Source of the DNA: Thomasclavelia sp.
GTDB taxonomy: Bacteria; Bacillota_I; Bacilli_A; Erysipelotrichales; Coprobacillaceae
DNA: 64,000 nt
Assembly (NCBI GenBank): GCA_028749475.1
Contig: JAQVWN010000005.1
Coordinates: 50,959-114,958, forward strand
Reading direction: 5' to 3'
Positions 1-7,292 of the stretch are shown here, piece by piece. The notes under the pieces were generated by a model that saw only the letters and a list, made by a program, of their open reading frames with translations, did no database searches and was not told where the DNA came from. The number at the start of each line of letters is the position of its first letter. Within the stretch, counting starts at the first letter, position 1. The translations under genes were made by a program, and so were the position numbers.

Positions 1-20
1 CATTGTTTTAAAGAACATAC

Positions 21-43
21 AAAAAAGGAATATCTCTATTCCT
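21..43 (-). terminator. Intrinsic terminator of the lysR gene
   Basis: On the minus strand GGAATA and TATTCC form a 6-bp stem with a GAGA loop followed by six T. It lies just past the stop codon of the LysR-type gene, so it most likely ends that transcript. Confidence 0.6.
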
Positions 44-48
44 ATTTG

Positions 49-969
49 TTATATCTTGGAGATTGTTTTATTTAGTTCTTGAATAAACTCTTTTTCTCCT
101 TGATTGAAGGTATACCCTTTACGATATATTAATAAGTCAACACATTTAATATGATTATCTTTACATTCTTTTTGAACAAGATTAAATCTTTCAAGCATTT
201 TTTTAGGAATAGGTGAAACCCACATATAGGAGTTTTTTACCTTATCCAGTATTTCAAATTGACTTGCTCTTTCATAAATATTAATTGATTTAGAAAAAGT
301 TAGATCATTACTTAAATTACTAGAATCACTTAGTGGCATTCCTGGAATTTCAATATCTCCATGAAGTAAAACTATTTGATCCTTTAAATCATTTAAAGTT
401 ATTTCTTTACTTACTAAAGGATTATCTTTAGACATTATTAGACGATAATTAAAAGAAAATAATTCTTCATAACTTAAATCTTTATGTTTTAAAATATTTT
501 CAAAGTATTTTCTATCAGCGATTGGGAAACGAATAACGCCTAAGTTGTCCTCCCCTTCGAAGACATGTTTAATTGTCTCAATAGAATTAGTTTCTTGATA
601 ATTAATACTTAATTCATAGTCGTTATTTAATTCATTTTCTAAACACTTTACAAATGTTTCTGAAATATAACTAGCTCTTGGAATACATATATTTAATTCC
701 ATTATTTCTTTATTATCATTATAATATTCGTTTTCTAATTGTTTAGCCTGAGTTACAAGAACTTTAGCTTTATTTAAAAATTCTAATCCCTTTTTAGTTG
801 GAACAACACCCTTACTTGTTCTTTCAAAGATTTTAAAATTCATTTGAGTTTCAAATTCTTTTATTATTTTACTTAAATGGGGTTGATTTAAATAAAGATG
901 TTTAGCAGCTTTAGATATTGACCCATGTTTTTGAACTTCAATTAAGTATTCTAAATGTAATAGATTCAT
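49..969 (-). CDS. LysR-family transcriptional regulator
   Basis: 306 residues, the usual LysR length. Residues 1-60 form a winged helix-turn-helix (LEYLIEVQKHGSISKAAKHL, then PHLSKIIKEFE), which matches the LysR DNA-binding domain. The rest fits the periplasmic-binding-protein-like effector domain. AAAGAGG lies upstream of the ATG. The gene is divergent from the hydrogenase operon with about 175 bases between the two starts. LysR proteins commonly control the divergent neighbour, so control of hydrogenase expression is a reasonable inference. The effector is unknown. The family call is secure; the target is not. Confidence 0.9.
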   Translation of the reverse strand: MNLLHLEYLIEVQKHGSISKAAKHLYLNQPHLSKIIKEFETQMNFKIFERTSKGVVPTKKGLEFLNKAKVLVTQAKQLENEYYNDNKEIMELNICIPRASYISETFVKCLENELNNDYELSINYQETNSIETIKHVFEGEDNLGVIRFPIADRKYFENILKHKDLSYEELFSFNYRLIMSKDNPLVSKEITLNDLKDQIVLLHGDIEIPGMPLSDSSNLSNDLTFSKSINIYERASQFEILDKVKNSYMWVSPIPKKMLERFNLVQKECKDNHIKCVDLLIYRKGYTFNQGEKEFIQELNKTISKI

Positions 970-1083
970 ATATTTACCTCTTTAAAATATTACCATATTT
1001 AATTAAAGATGAATATTAAAATGATTTTAATTATATATTTAAACAAATAAGGGTATATTATTTTAAATATATGGGATAAATCG

Positions 1084-1112
1084 TTTAAACCGCTTTCATT
1101 TAATGTTATAAT
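1084..1112 (+). promoter_or_regulatory. Candidate promoter of the hydrogenase operon
   Basis: TTTAAA (1084-1089) and a perfect TATAAT (1107-1112) are separated by 17 bases, placing the transcription start near 1119. That start lies upstream of the ribosome site at 1131-1141. The -35 box sits inside the palindrome GTTTAAAC (1083-1090), a possible operator. Confidence 0.55.
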
Positions 1113-1146
1113 CTTTGTATAAAAAATGATAGAAAGAGGTGTAAAA

Positions 1147-1641
1147 ATGAAGGAGTTAAAGAAAGAATATTCAGACGCTATTGATAAGATTGTTTCTAAA
1201 CATAAAAACCAATTAGGTCCTATGAAGTTAATGCTTCATGATATTCAAAATACTTGTGGTTATATCCCATTTGAAGCAATGGTTAAGATTTCTGACGCCA
1301 TTGGTGAACCAGTAAGTAAGGTCTATGGGGTTGTTACTTTTTATTCTCAATTTACTACTGAGCCTAAAGGTAAACATGTTATTAGTGTTTGTCTTGGTAC
1401 TGCTTGTTATGTAAATGGATCTCAAACAATCCTTGATCTTCTTTGTGAGATGACAGAATGTAAAGTTAACAGTACAAGTGCAGATGGATTATTTTCAATT
1501 GATGCAACTCGTTGTGTTGGAGCATGTGGTTTAGCTCCTGTAGTAAGTGTTGATGGAACCGTTTTTGGTTGTAGTAAACAACTTGAAGAGTTAAAAATGT
1601 TAGTCCTCGATTATAAAAAGGAAGGTTTAGATGCAAGTTAA
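1147..1641 (+). CDS. hydC: [FeFe]-hydrogenase NuoE-like subunit HydC
   Basis: 164-residue thioredoxin-fold [2Fe-2S] protein of the NuoE/HydC family. An N-terminal helical region is followed by the cluster ligands in CLGTAC and, about 35 residues later, CVGAC, the expected C-x4-C ... C-x3-C pattern. In bifurcating hydrogenases this subunit passes electrons between the flavin subunit HydB and the hydrogenase. I chose the ATG at 1147 because AGAAAGAGGTG (1131-1141) precedes it; an in-frame ATG at 1126 has no ribosome site and is almost at the predicted transcription start. First gene of the operon; it overlaps the next by 11 bases. Confidence 0.9.
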   Translation: MKELKKEYSDAIDKIVSKHKNQLGPMKLMLHDIQNTCGYIPFEAMVKISDAIGEPVSKVYGVVTFYSQFTTEPKGKHVISVCLGTACYVNGSQTILDLLCEMTECKVNSTSADGLFSIDATRCVGACGLAPVVSVDGTVFGCSKQLEELKMLVLDYKKEGLDAS

Positions 1642-1996
1642 AGAAGTTTTAAGTCTTCTTAATGCTAAGACTATTTATTTAGATGATCCAGAAGTATTAA
1701 ATCAAAACTACAATAAAGCTTTTGCAAGTGATTTAATGAGTGATGCTTTAGCTTTACTCAAAGATGAAACTGATGATGTTTTGTTTATTACTGGACTCGC
1801 TAATACTCAGTCTCTTAGAACTGCTGAAGTTCTAGATTTAAACACTATTATCTTTGTAAGAGGAAAACCATTAGATTTATCAATTATTGATACAGCCAAA
1901 GAATTAAATATAAATTTATTTCAAACAAACTACACAATGTATAAAGCCTGCGGAATTCTTTTTAGTGAAGGACTTTGTAATGATAAAAAAATATGA
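1631..1996 (+). CDS. DRTGG-domain protein 1
   Basis: 121 residues resembling the small DRTGG-domain proteins that recur in HydABC operons. Alternating beta/alpha stretches are visible (VLFITGLANTQSLRTAEVL, then NTIIFVRGKPL and a C-terminal NINLFQTNY). DRTGG domains are known from the N-terminal part of some phosphotransacetylases and from CBS-domain proteins; the function of the stand-alone form is not established. The gene overlaps hydC and the following ATPase gene, so translation is probably coupled. A second, shorter relative lies at 3547-3873. Family call is good; role unknown, perhaps ligand sensing for the hydrogenase. Confidence 0.7.
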   Translation: MQVKEVLSLLNAKTIYLDDPEVLNQNYNKAFASDLMSDALALLKDETDDVLFITGLANTQSLRTAEVLDLNTIIFVRGKPLDLSIIDTAKELNINLFQTNYTMYKACGILFSEGLCNDKKI

Positions 1997-2387
1997 TGTT
2001 ATAAAAGATGATTATGTAAATGCTGGTAAAGTATCTACCGATATTAAAAAGACTTTAAAATCTTTAGGAGTAAATCGAAAGGTTTTAAAAGCTGTTGCTA
2101 TTGCTAGTTATGAAGGTGAAATCAATATTACTATTCATAGTGATGGTGGTGTTGTTACTTTTGAATTAGACGATAACGGAGTTATTCATTTAAGTTTTGA
2201 TGATATTGGACCAGGTATTAAAGATCTTGAATTAGCTTTAAAGCCTGGTTATTCAACAGCTTCTAGTAAAGCTAGAGAATTAGGATTTGGAGCTGGTATG
2301 GGTTTATTTAATATGAAAAGTGTTGCTTCTACTTTTGATATTAAGTCTTCACCTGAAGGTACTCATATCAAAATGACTTTTATATGA
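1980..2387 (+). CDS. RsbW-like ATP-binding protein (GHKL fold)
   Basis: 135 residues with the anti-sigma-factor/histidine-kinase ATPase fold: an N-box-like helix (VAIASYEGEINITIHS), a DIGPG motif as the G1 box, and GFGAGMGLFNMKS as the G2 lid region. There is no transmembrane or sensor part, so it is a soluble switch kinase or ATP sensor. I chose ATG 1980, preceded by GAAGGAC, over a GTG at 1965. It overlaps both neighbours by a few bases. Related genes are known next to HydABC in other anaerobes. No partner anti-anti-sigma protein is visible in the window, so the target is unknown. Confidence 0.75.
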   Translation: MIKKYDVIKDDYVNAGKVSTDIKKTLKSLGVNRKVLKAVAIASYEGEINITIHSDGGVVTFELDDNGVIHLSFDDIGPGIKDLELALKPGYSTASSKARELGFGAGMGLFNMKSVASTFDIKSSPEGTHIKMTFI

Positions 2388-3550
2388 AACCAGTAATTAG
2401 TTTCAATAATACGAAGTGTCATAATTGTCTTAAATGTTTAAAAGCTTGTCCTCAAGATGCAATTAGTATCGTTAATGAAGTTGTTCATATCGATGAAGAT
2501 AAGTGTATTCATTGTGATGTTTGTTTACTAGCCTGTGTTGAAAAGAAATTAAGTGTTAAAAGTGCTCACTTACACCAAAGTCTTGATGAATTTGATTATA
2601 AAGTTGCTTTAATGCCAACTGCTATCCTATCAGATATCAAAACTTATGATGATTTAGGTCATATTGTCGCTGCTATTAAAAAGTTAGGATTTGATGAGGT
2701 GGTTCAATATAGTGATATTGAAGGATCTTTATATCGAGAAGGAATTAAATATAGTAAGGAACATGAAGGTGTCTTCATCAATCCTATGTGCCCTACTATC
2801 AATCGAATGATTGAAAGAGATTTTCCAACTTTAGTTGATCATTTACTTCCTTTTGATTATCCCGTAGAAGTAGCTGCAAAATTAATAAGAAAAAAATATA
2901 AAGATAGAAATATTGGTATTTTTTCTCTTTGTGAATGTGTTGGAAAGATGACTTTAGCAAAACAACCATTTGATAATCAAGAATCAAATATTGACTACGC
3001 TATTAGTATTTCTCATATCTTCCCAGCTATCAATAAGTTAAAAAATCAAGATCGAGAAGAAGTTAAAGTCAGTCAAGATGGAGTTAAAAGTATCGTAGCT
3101 GATTTATATACCAACGACACTACTAAGACGATTAGTGTTGAGGGAAAAAGACAATGTCGAACAGCTTTGGATTTAATTGAATTTGATCAATTAAAAAATA
3201 TTAAACTTGTATCCCTATATGCTTGTTATCAAGGATGTATTGGTGGATATTATTTATGGAATAATCCTTTTGAAGGATGTATTAATGTTGAAAGTATGTT
3301 CTCATGCTTAGATAAGTCTAATATTACTTTAGAGAAAGAAGATTACTTCAAAATTCATGATGTTGAAGATGAAAGCGTTAATTATAAAGAAAGAATTATA
3401 TGGTTTAAGAAAGTTAATTCTATTTTAGAGAAATTACCTCAATTTGATTGTGGTAGTTGTGGATTTGCAAATTGTCGTAATTTAGCTATTAGTATAGCTA
3501 AAGGCGAAGTTGACGAATCACTATGTAGAGTTAAAAAGGTGACCAAATGA
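2384..3550 (+). CDS. Hydrogenase-like iron-sulfur protein (accessory)
   Basis: 388 residues. Two ferredoxin 4Fe-4S motifs lie at the N-terminus (C12, C15, C18, C22 and C41, C44, C47, C51). The middle is a diverged [FeFe]-hydrogenase large-subunit domain in which the H-cluster loops read PMCP, LCECVGK and YACYQGC, so cysteines remain but the consensus around them is lost. A C-terminal RnfB/CODH-type 4Fe-4S motif uses C356, C359, C364 and C381. It overlaps the upstream gene (ATGA type) and the next DRTGG gene. The authentic catalytic subunit is HydA at 7293, so this is more likely a redox sensor or electron-transfer partner than a second hydrogenase. Catalysis cannot be excluded from sequence alone. 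Confidence 0.7.
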   Translation: MKPVISFNNTKCHNCLKCLKACPQDAISIVNEVVHIDEDKCIHCDVCLLACVEKKLSVKSAHLHQSLDEFDYKVALMPTAILSDIKTYDDLGHIVAAIKKLGFDEVVQYSDIEGSLYREGIKYSKEHEGVFINPMCPTINRMIERDFPTLVDHLLPFDYPVEVAAKLIRKKYKDRNIGIFSLCECVGKMTLAKQPFDNQESNIDYAISISHIFPAINKLKNQDREEVKVSQDGVKSIVADLYTNDTTKTISVEGKRQCRTALDLIEFDQLKNIKLVSLYACYQGCIGGYYLWNNPFEGCINVESMFSCLDKSNITLEKEDYFKIHDVEDESVNYKERIIWFKKVNSILEKLPQFDCGSCGFANCRNLAISIAKGEVDESLCRVKKVTK

Positions 3551-3873
3551 GAGTTAATGAAATTAAACAATTATCTTTTTTAAGAGTAATAGTTGATGGT
3601 AATGATAACGAAATTGAAGGAGTTTATATTGGTGATTTACTAAGTTTTGTAATGGCAAGTGGTAAAGAAGGCTGTTTGTGGTTAACTGTTCAAAAAAGTC
3701 TTAATGTTATTGCCGTTGCCCAGTTAAATGATTTTGCTGCCATAATCTTCGTTCAAGATAGTTATCCTGATCAAGATACAATTGATAAAGCTAAAGAATT
3801 AAACATTTCCTTATTTGTTACAGATAAAGATGCTTATTCATTAGCTAAAGAGTTAACTGCTCTTGGTATTTAA
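3547..3873 (+). CDS. DRTGG-domain protein 2
   Basis: 108 residues, a relative of the DRTGG protein at 1631. The C-terminal halves align: DFAAIIFVQD, DQDTIDKAKELNISLF and a final switch-like helix correspond to NTIIFVRG, DLSIIDTAKELNINLF in the first copy. The start codon overlaps the preceding stop (ATGA). Two DRTGG proteins flanking an ATPase and a hydrogenase-like protein suggest a regulatory sub-module within the operon. No catalytic residues can be assigned and the function is unknown. Confidence 0.7.
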   Translation: MRVNEIKQLSFLRVIVDGNDNEIEGVYIGDLLSFVMASGKEGCLWLTVQKSLNVIAVAQLNDFAAIIFVQDSYPDQDTIDKAKELNISLFVTDKDAYSLAKELTALGI

Positions 3874-3874
3874 T

Positions 3875-4573
3875 ATGTATTATGACTTACATATTCATTC
3901 AGCCTTATCACCTTGTGGTGATAATACGATGACCATCAATAATATTGTTAATATGGCTTATATTAAGGGATTAGATTTAATTGCTATTACTGATCATAAT
4001 TCTATGCGTAATTTAACGTACTTAGATGAAGTTTGTCATAAAGAAATTGTTGATAGTAAGATTGATTATATTTATGGTGTTGAAATAGAAAGTAAAGAAA
4101 AAATTCATATCTTAGGCTATTTTAAAAAAGAGACTGATTTAAAACCAATTCAAGCTTGGCTTGATACTCATTTAAAGAAAGTTGATTTAGATGAAAATTA
4201 TTATGGTGAAGAATTGGTACTTGATGAAGATGATAAAATCATTGATAAAGAATGTTATTTACTAATTGAGTCTTTAGATATTGGAATTAAAGATATTATT
4301 CATAAAATTCATAGTTTTAATGGAATAGTCGTGTTAGCTCATGTCCTTGCTAAAAAGTATGGATGTTATGAATACTTTAAAGATATTCCTGATTATTTAG
4401 ATTATGATGCTTTAGAAGTAACATGTTTAAGAGAAATTGATGATTGCCATCGATTATGTCCATCTACTAAAGATAAATTATTTTTAATTAATAGTGATGC
4501 CCATAATTTAGAAATGATTAATGAACCAATGTATCAAATAGATAAAGATATATTAGATAGTTTATGGAGGTAG
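3875..4573 (+). CDS. PHP-domain metal-dependent phosphoesterase
   Basis: 232 residues with PHP-superfamily metal-binding motifs: HIHS near the N-terminus, ITDHNS around residue 40, a glutamate in GVEIESK, H in VLAHVL and NSDAH near the C-terminus. PHP proteins hydrolyse phosphate esters or nucleotides; the substrate here is unknown. ATG 3875 directly follows the previous stop (TAATATG); an in-frame TTG at 3863 is the alternative and neither has a strong ribosome site, so translational coupling is likely. PHP genes recur beside bifurcating hydrogenases, but their task there is not established. Confidence 0.8.
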   Translation: MYYDLHIHSALSPCGDNTMTINNIVNMAYIKGLDLIAITDHNSMRNLTYLDEVCHKEIVDSKIDYIYGVEIESKEKIHILGYFKKETDLKPIQAWLDTHLKKVDLDENYYGEELVLDEDDKIIDKECYLLIESLDIGIKDIIHKIHSFNGIVVLAHVLAKKYGCYEYFKDIPDYLDYDALEVTCLREIDDCHRLCPSTKDKLFLINSDAHNLEMINEPMYQIDKDILDSLWR

Positions 4574-4575
4574 TT

Positions 4576-5109
4576 ATGCCAGAAATTGCGATGAACATAT
4601 TAGATATTGTTTACAACTCAATAAGAGCTAAAGCTACTTTAATTAAGATTATCATTAACGATAGTATCAAGAATAATATAATTGATATTTTGGTAGAAGA
4701 TAATGGTTGTGGAATGGATGAAGAAACATTAAAGAATGTTACTAACCCCTTCTATACTACTAGAACTACTAGAAATGTTGGTTTAGGTATTCCCTTACTT
4801 AAAGAAAGTGCAATTAATACTGGTGGAAAGTTTAATATAAGTTCTATTAAAGGTTCTGGAACCAAAATAAGTTGTTCTTTTGTAAAAGACAATATCGATA
4901 CTCCTGCTATGGGAGATATTGTTGAAACAATGATTACTTTAATTCAAGGTGATGAAAATATCGATTATATTTTTGAATACAAAACAGATAAAAATGATTT
5001 TAAAATGAACACCAAAGAAATAAAAGAAATATTAGATGGTGTTGAAATAAATAAACCAGAGATTCTTCTTTGGTTAAAAGATTATATGAAAGAAGGTTTA
5101 AACCTATGA
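4576..5109 (+). CDS. Histidine-kinase-like ATPase domain protein
   Basis: 177 residues, a second stand-alone GHKL ATPase. Motifs in order are an N-box (MNILDIVYNSIRAKA), G1 DNGCGM, an F-box-like NPFYTTRTT and G2 GLGIPLL, closer to sensor histidine kinases and MutL-type domains than to RsbW. A C-terminal stretch of about 60 residues has no recognised domain. ATG 4576 is used because GGAGG lies five bases upstream; an earlier in-frame ATG overlaps the PHP gene. The phosphorylated His domain of a sensor kinase is absent, so a sensory or switch role is inferred. Confidence 0.75.
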   Translation: MPEIAMNILDIVYNSIRAKATLIKIIINDSIKNNIIDILVEDNGCGMDEETLKNVTNPFYTTRTTRNVGLGIPLLKESAINTGGKFNISSIKGSGTKISCSFVKDNIDTPAMGDIVETMITLIQGDENIDYIFEYKTDKNDFKMNTKEIKEILDGVEINKPEILLWLKDYMKEGLNL

Positions 5110-5474
5110 AATCATTAGAGGAGTTAAAAAAATTACGAGATCAGGCCCAGGACAATATGTCTATGCGAATAGACGATGATATTAAATATCGAGTTGTAGT
5201 TGGAATGGCTACCTGTGGTATTGCCGCTGGAGCAAGACCAGTATTAAATACTCTCGTAGAAGAAGTAGCTAAAAGTAAACTACCAGTTAAAGTCCTTCAA
5301 ACTGGATGTATTGGTATGTGTACATTAGAACCAATTGTAGAGGTTTATGACCAAGATGATAACAAGACTACTTATGTATTAGTTAATAGCGAAAAAGCTA
5401 AAGAAATTGTTGATAAACATTTAATACATGGTGAAGTCATTGATGACTACACTGTTGGTAAATATAAACAATAA
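5106..5474 (+). CDS. [2Fe-2S] ferredoxin-like protein of the hydrogenase operon
   Basis: 122 residues with the thioredoxin-like ferredoxin fold found beside or fused to NuoF-type subunits. The cluster region shows TCGIAAGA and, about 40 residues later, TGCIGMC. Only three cysteines are apparent in these motifs instead of the classical four, a pattern I associate with this small subfamily. The start overlaps the previous stop codon (ATGA) and AGAAGG precedes it. Similar genes lie next to hydB in Thermotoga and clostridia. It may shuttle electrons to HydB or be a leftover paralog of the HydB N-terminal domain. Confidence 0.75.
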   Translation: MKSLEELKKLRDQAQDNMSMRIDDDIKYRVVVGMATCGIAAGARPVLNTLVEEVAKSKLPVKVLQTGCIGMCTLEPIVEVYDQDDNKTTYVLVNSEKAKEIVDKHLIHGEVIDDYTVGKYKQ

Positions 5475-5487
5475 AGCGGAGGTTACA

Positions 5488-7281
5488 ATGGAAAGAATAC
5501 AAGTATTGGTATGTGCCGGAACAGGCTGTACAATTGGTAATTCAGGTGAATTAATTACTGAATTTGAAAAAGAAATAAAACATGCCGGATTAGAAAAAGA
5601 AGTAAAAGTACTTAGAACTGGATGTTTAGGATTATGTGGAGTTGGTCCAAACATTTCTATTTATCCAGATAATATTATTTATAAAGGTGTTAAAGTTGAA
5701 GATGTTAAAGAAATAGTTAGTGAACACTTTTATAAAGGACGTCCTGTTAAGAGATTAATGCTTAATGAGACTGATGAAGCTAGTGAAGAAATTCATGATA
5801 TTAATAAAACAAAATTCTATGCTAAACAAAAAAGAATTGCTTTACATAATTGTGGGGTCATTGATCCTGAAAATATTAATGAATATATTGCCCAAGATGG
5901 TTATCTTGCCTTAGGTAATGTACTTACTAAAATGAAGCCTCAAGAAGTAGTTGATATCATTAAAGCCAGCGGTCTAAGAGGTCGTGGTGGTGGTGGTTTC
6001 CCTACTGGTACAAAATGGCAATTTGCTTTAAATGAAGCTGGAGATCAAAAGTATGTTATCTGTAATGCTGATGAAGGTGATCCTGGAGCATTTATGGATC
6101 GTTCTATTCTAGAAGGAAATCCTCATAGTGTTATCGAAGCAATGGCGATTGCTGGATATGCAATTGGAGCTAACCATGGATATATCTATATTAGAGCTGA
6201 ATATCCTATTGCGGTTGATCGTTTAAATACAGCTATCAAACAAGCTAGAGATTTAGGGTTACTTGGAGATAATATCTTTGATAGTGGATTTAATTTTGAT
6301 TTGGAATTACGTCTTGGAGCAGGTGCATTTGTCTGTGGAGAAGAAACTGCTTTAATTCAATCTATCGAAGGTGAACGTGGAATGCCAAATCCAAAGCCTC
6401 CATTCCCTGCTCATAAGGGAGTTTGGGGTAAACCAACAATTATTAATAACGTTGAAACCTATGCAAATATTGCTCAAATTATCTTAAATGGTAGTGATTG
6501 GTTTAGATCTATTGGAACAGAGAGTTCTCCTGGTACTAAAGTATTTGCCTTAGGAGGTAAAATTACTAACACTGGTTTAGTAGAAGTACCAATGGGTACC
6601 ACTTTAAGAGAAATTATTTATGAGATTGGTGGTGGCTGTCCAGATCACAAACAGTTCAAAGCTGTTCAAACTGGAGGACCTTCTGGTGGTTGTTTAACCG
6701 AATCTCAACTAGACACCCCAATTGGTTTTGATGAATTAATCAAACTAGGTTCAATGATGGGATCTGGAGGTATGATTGTTTTAGATGAAGATAACTGTAT
6801 GGTTGATGTTGCTAGATTCTATATGGATTTTATTGTTGATGAATCTTGTGGTAAATGTTCACCATGTCGTATTGGTACTAAACGATTATTAGAATTATTA
6901 AATAAAATATGTGATGGTGAAGGAACAATGGAAACATTGGATGAACTTGAAACATTATGTAACACAATCAAAAATACTGCTTTATGTGGTTTAGGACAAA
7001 CTGCTCCTAATCCAATTCTTTCAACTTTAAAACAATTTAAAGATGAATATAAAGCGCATGTTATTGATAAAAAATGTCCTGCAGGTGTTTGTAAAGCTTT
7101 ATTATCTTATGAAATTAATGAAGAAAAATGCCGTAAATGTGGTCTTTGTGCAAAACAATGTCCAGTTGGAGCTATTAGTGGTGAATTAGGTAAAGTTCCT
7201 TATCATATTGACCAAGAAAAATGTATTAAATGTGGTAACTGTATGAAAGCTTGCCACTTTGATGTAATAGAAAGAAAGTAG
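5488..7281 (+). CDS. hydB: [FeFe]-hydrogenase flavin subunit HydB (NuoF-like)
   Basis: 597 residues; the NAD(H)-binding FMN subunit. Modules in order: an N-terminal [2Fe-2S] thioredoxin-like domain (CAGTGC ... CLGLCG), the NADH/FMN Rossmann domain with GLRGRGGGGFPTGTKW and GAGAFVCGEETAL, an SLBB region, the NuoF 4Fe-4S site SCGKCSPCRIGT, and two C-terminal ferredoxin motifs (CRKCGLCAKQC and CIKCGNCMKAC). In HydABC enzymes this subunit couples NADH and reduced ferredoxin to hydrogen turnover. ATG 5488 is chosen because GCGGAGG lies just upstream. It is 11 bases from hydA. Confidence 0.95.
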   Translation: MERIQVLVCAGTGCTIGNSGELITEFEKEIKHAGLEKEVKVLRTGCLGLCGVGPNISIYPDNIIYKGVKVEDVKEIVSEHFYKGRPVKRLMLNETDEASEEIHDINKTKFYAKQKRIALHNCGVIDPENINEYIAQDGYLALGNVLTKMKPQEVVDIIKASGLRGRGGGGFPTGTKWQFALNEAGDQKYVICNADEGDPGAFMDRSILEGNPHSVIEAMAIAGYAIGANHGYIYIRAEYPIAVDRLNTAIKQARDLGLLGDNIFDSGFNFDLELRLGAGAFVCGEETALIQSIEGERGMPNPKPPFPAHKGVWGKPTIINNVETYANIAQIILNGSDWFRSIGTESSPGTKVFALGGKITNTGLVEVPMGTTLREIIYEIGGGCPDHKQFKAVQTGGPSGGCLTESQLDTPIGFDELIKLGSMMGSGGMIVLDEDNCMVDVARFYMDFIVDESCGKCSPCRIGTKRLLELLNKICDGEGTMETLDELETLCNTIKNTALCGLGQTAPNPILSTLKQFKDEYKAHVIDKKCPAGVCKALLSYEINEEKCRKCGLCAKQCPVGAISGELGKVPYHIDQEKCIKCGNCMKACHFDVIERK

Positions 7282-7292
7282 AGGTGAAGATA

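Noticed and set aside
1126..1146. Longer HydC reading frame beginning at ATG 1126
   Set aside because: It has no ribosome site and sits within a few bases of the predicted transcription start; AGAAAGAGGTG points to the ATG at 1147.
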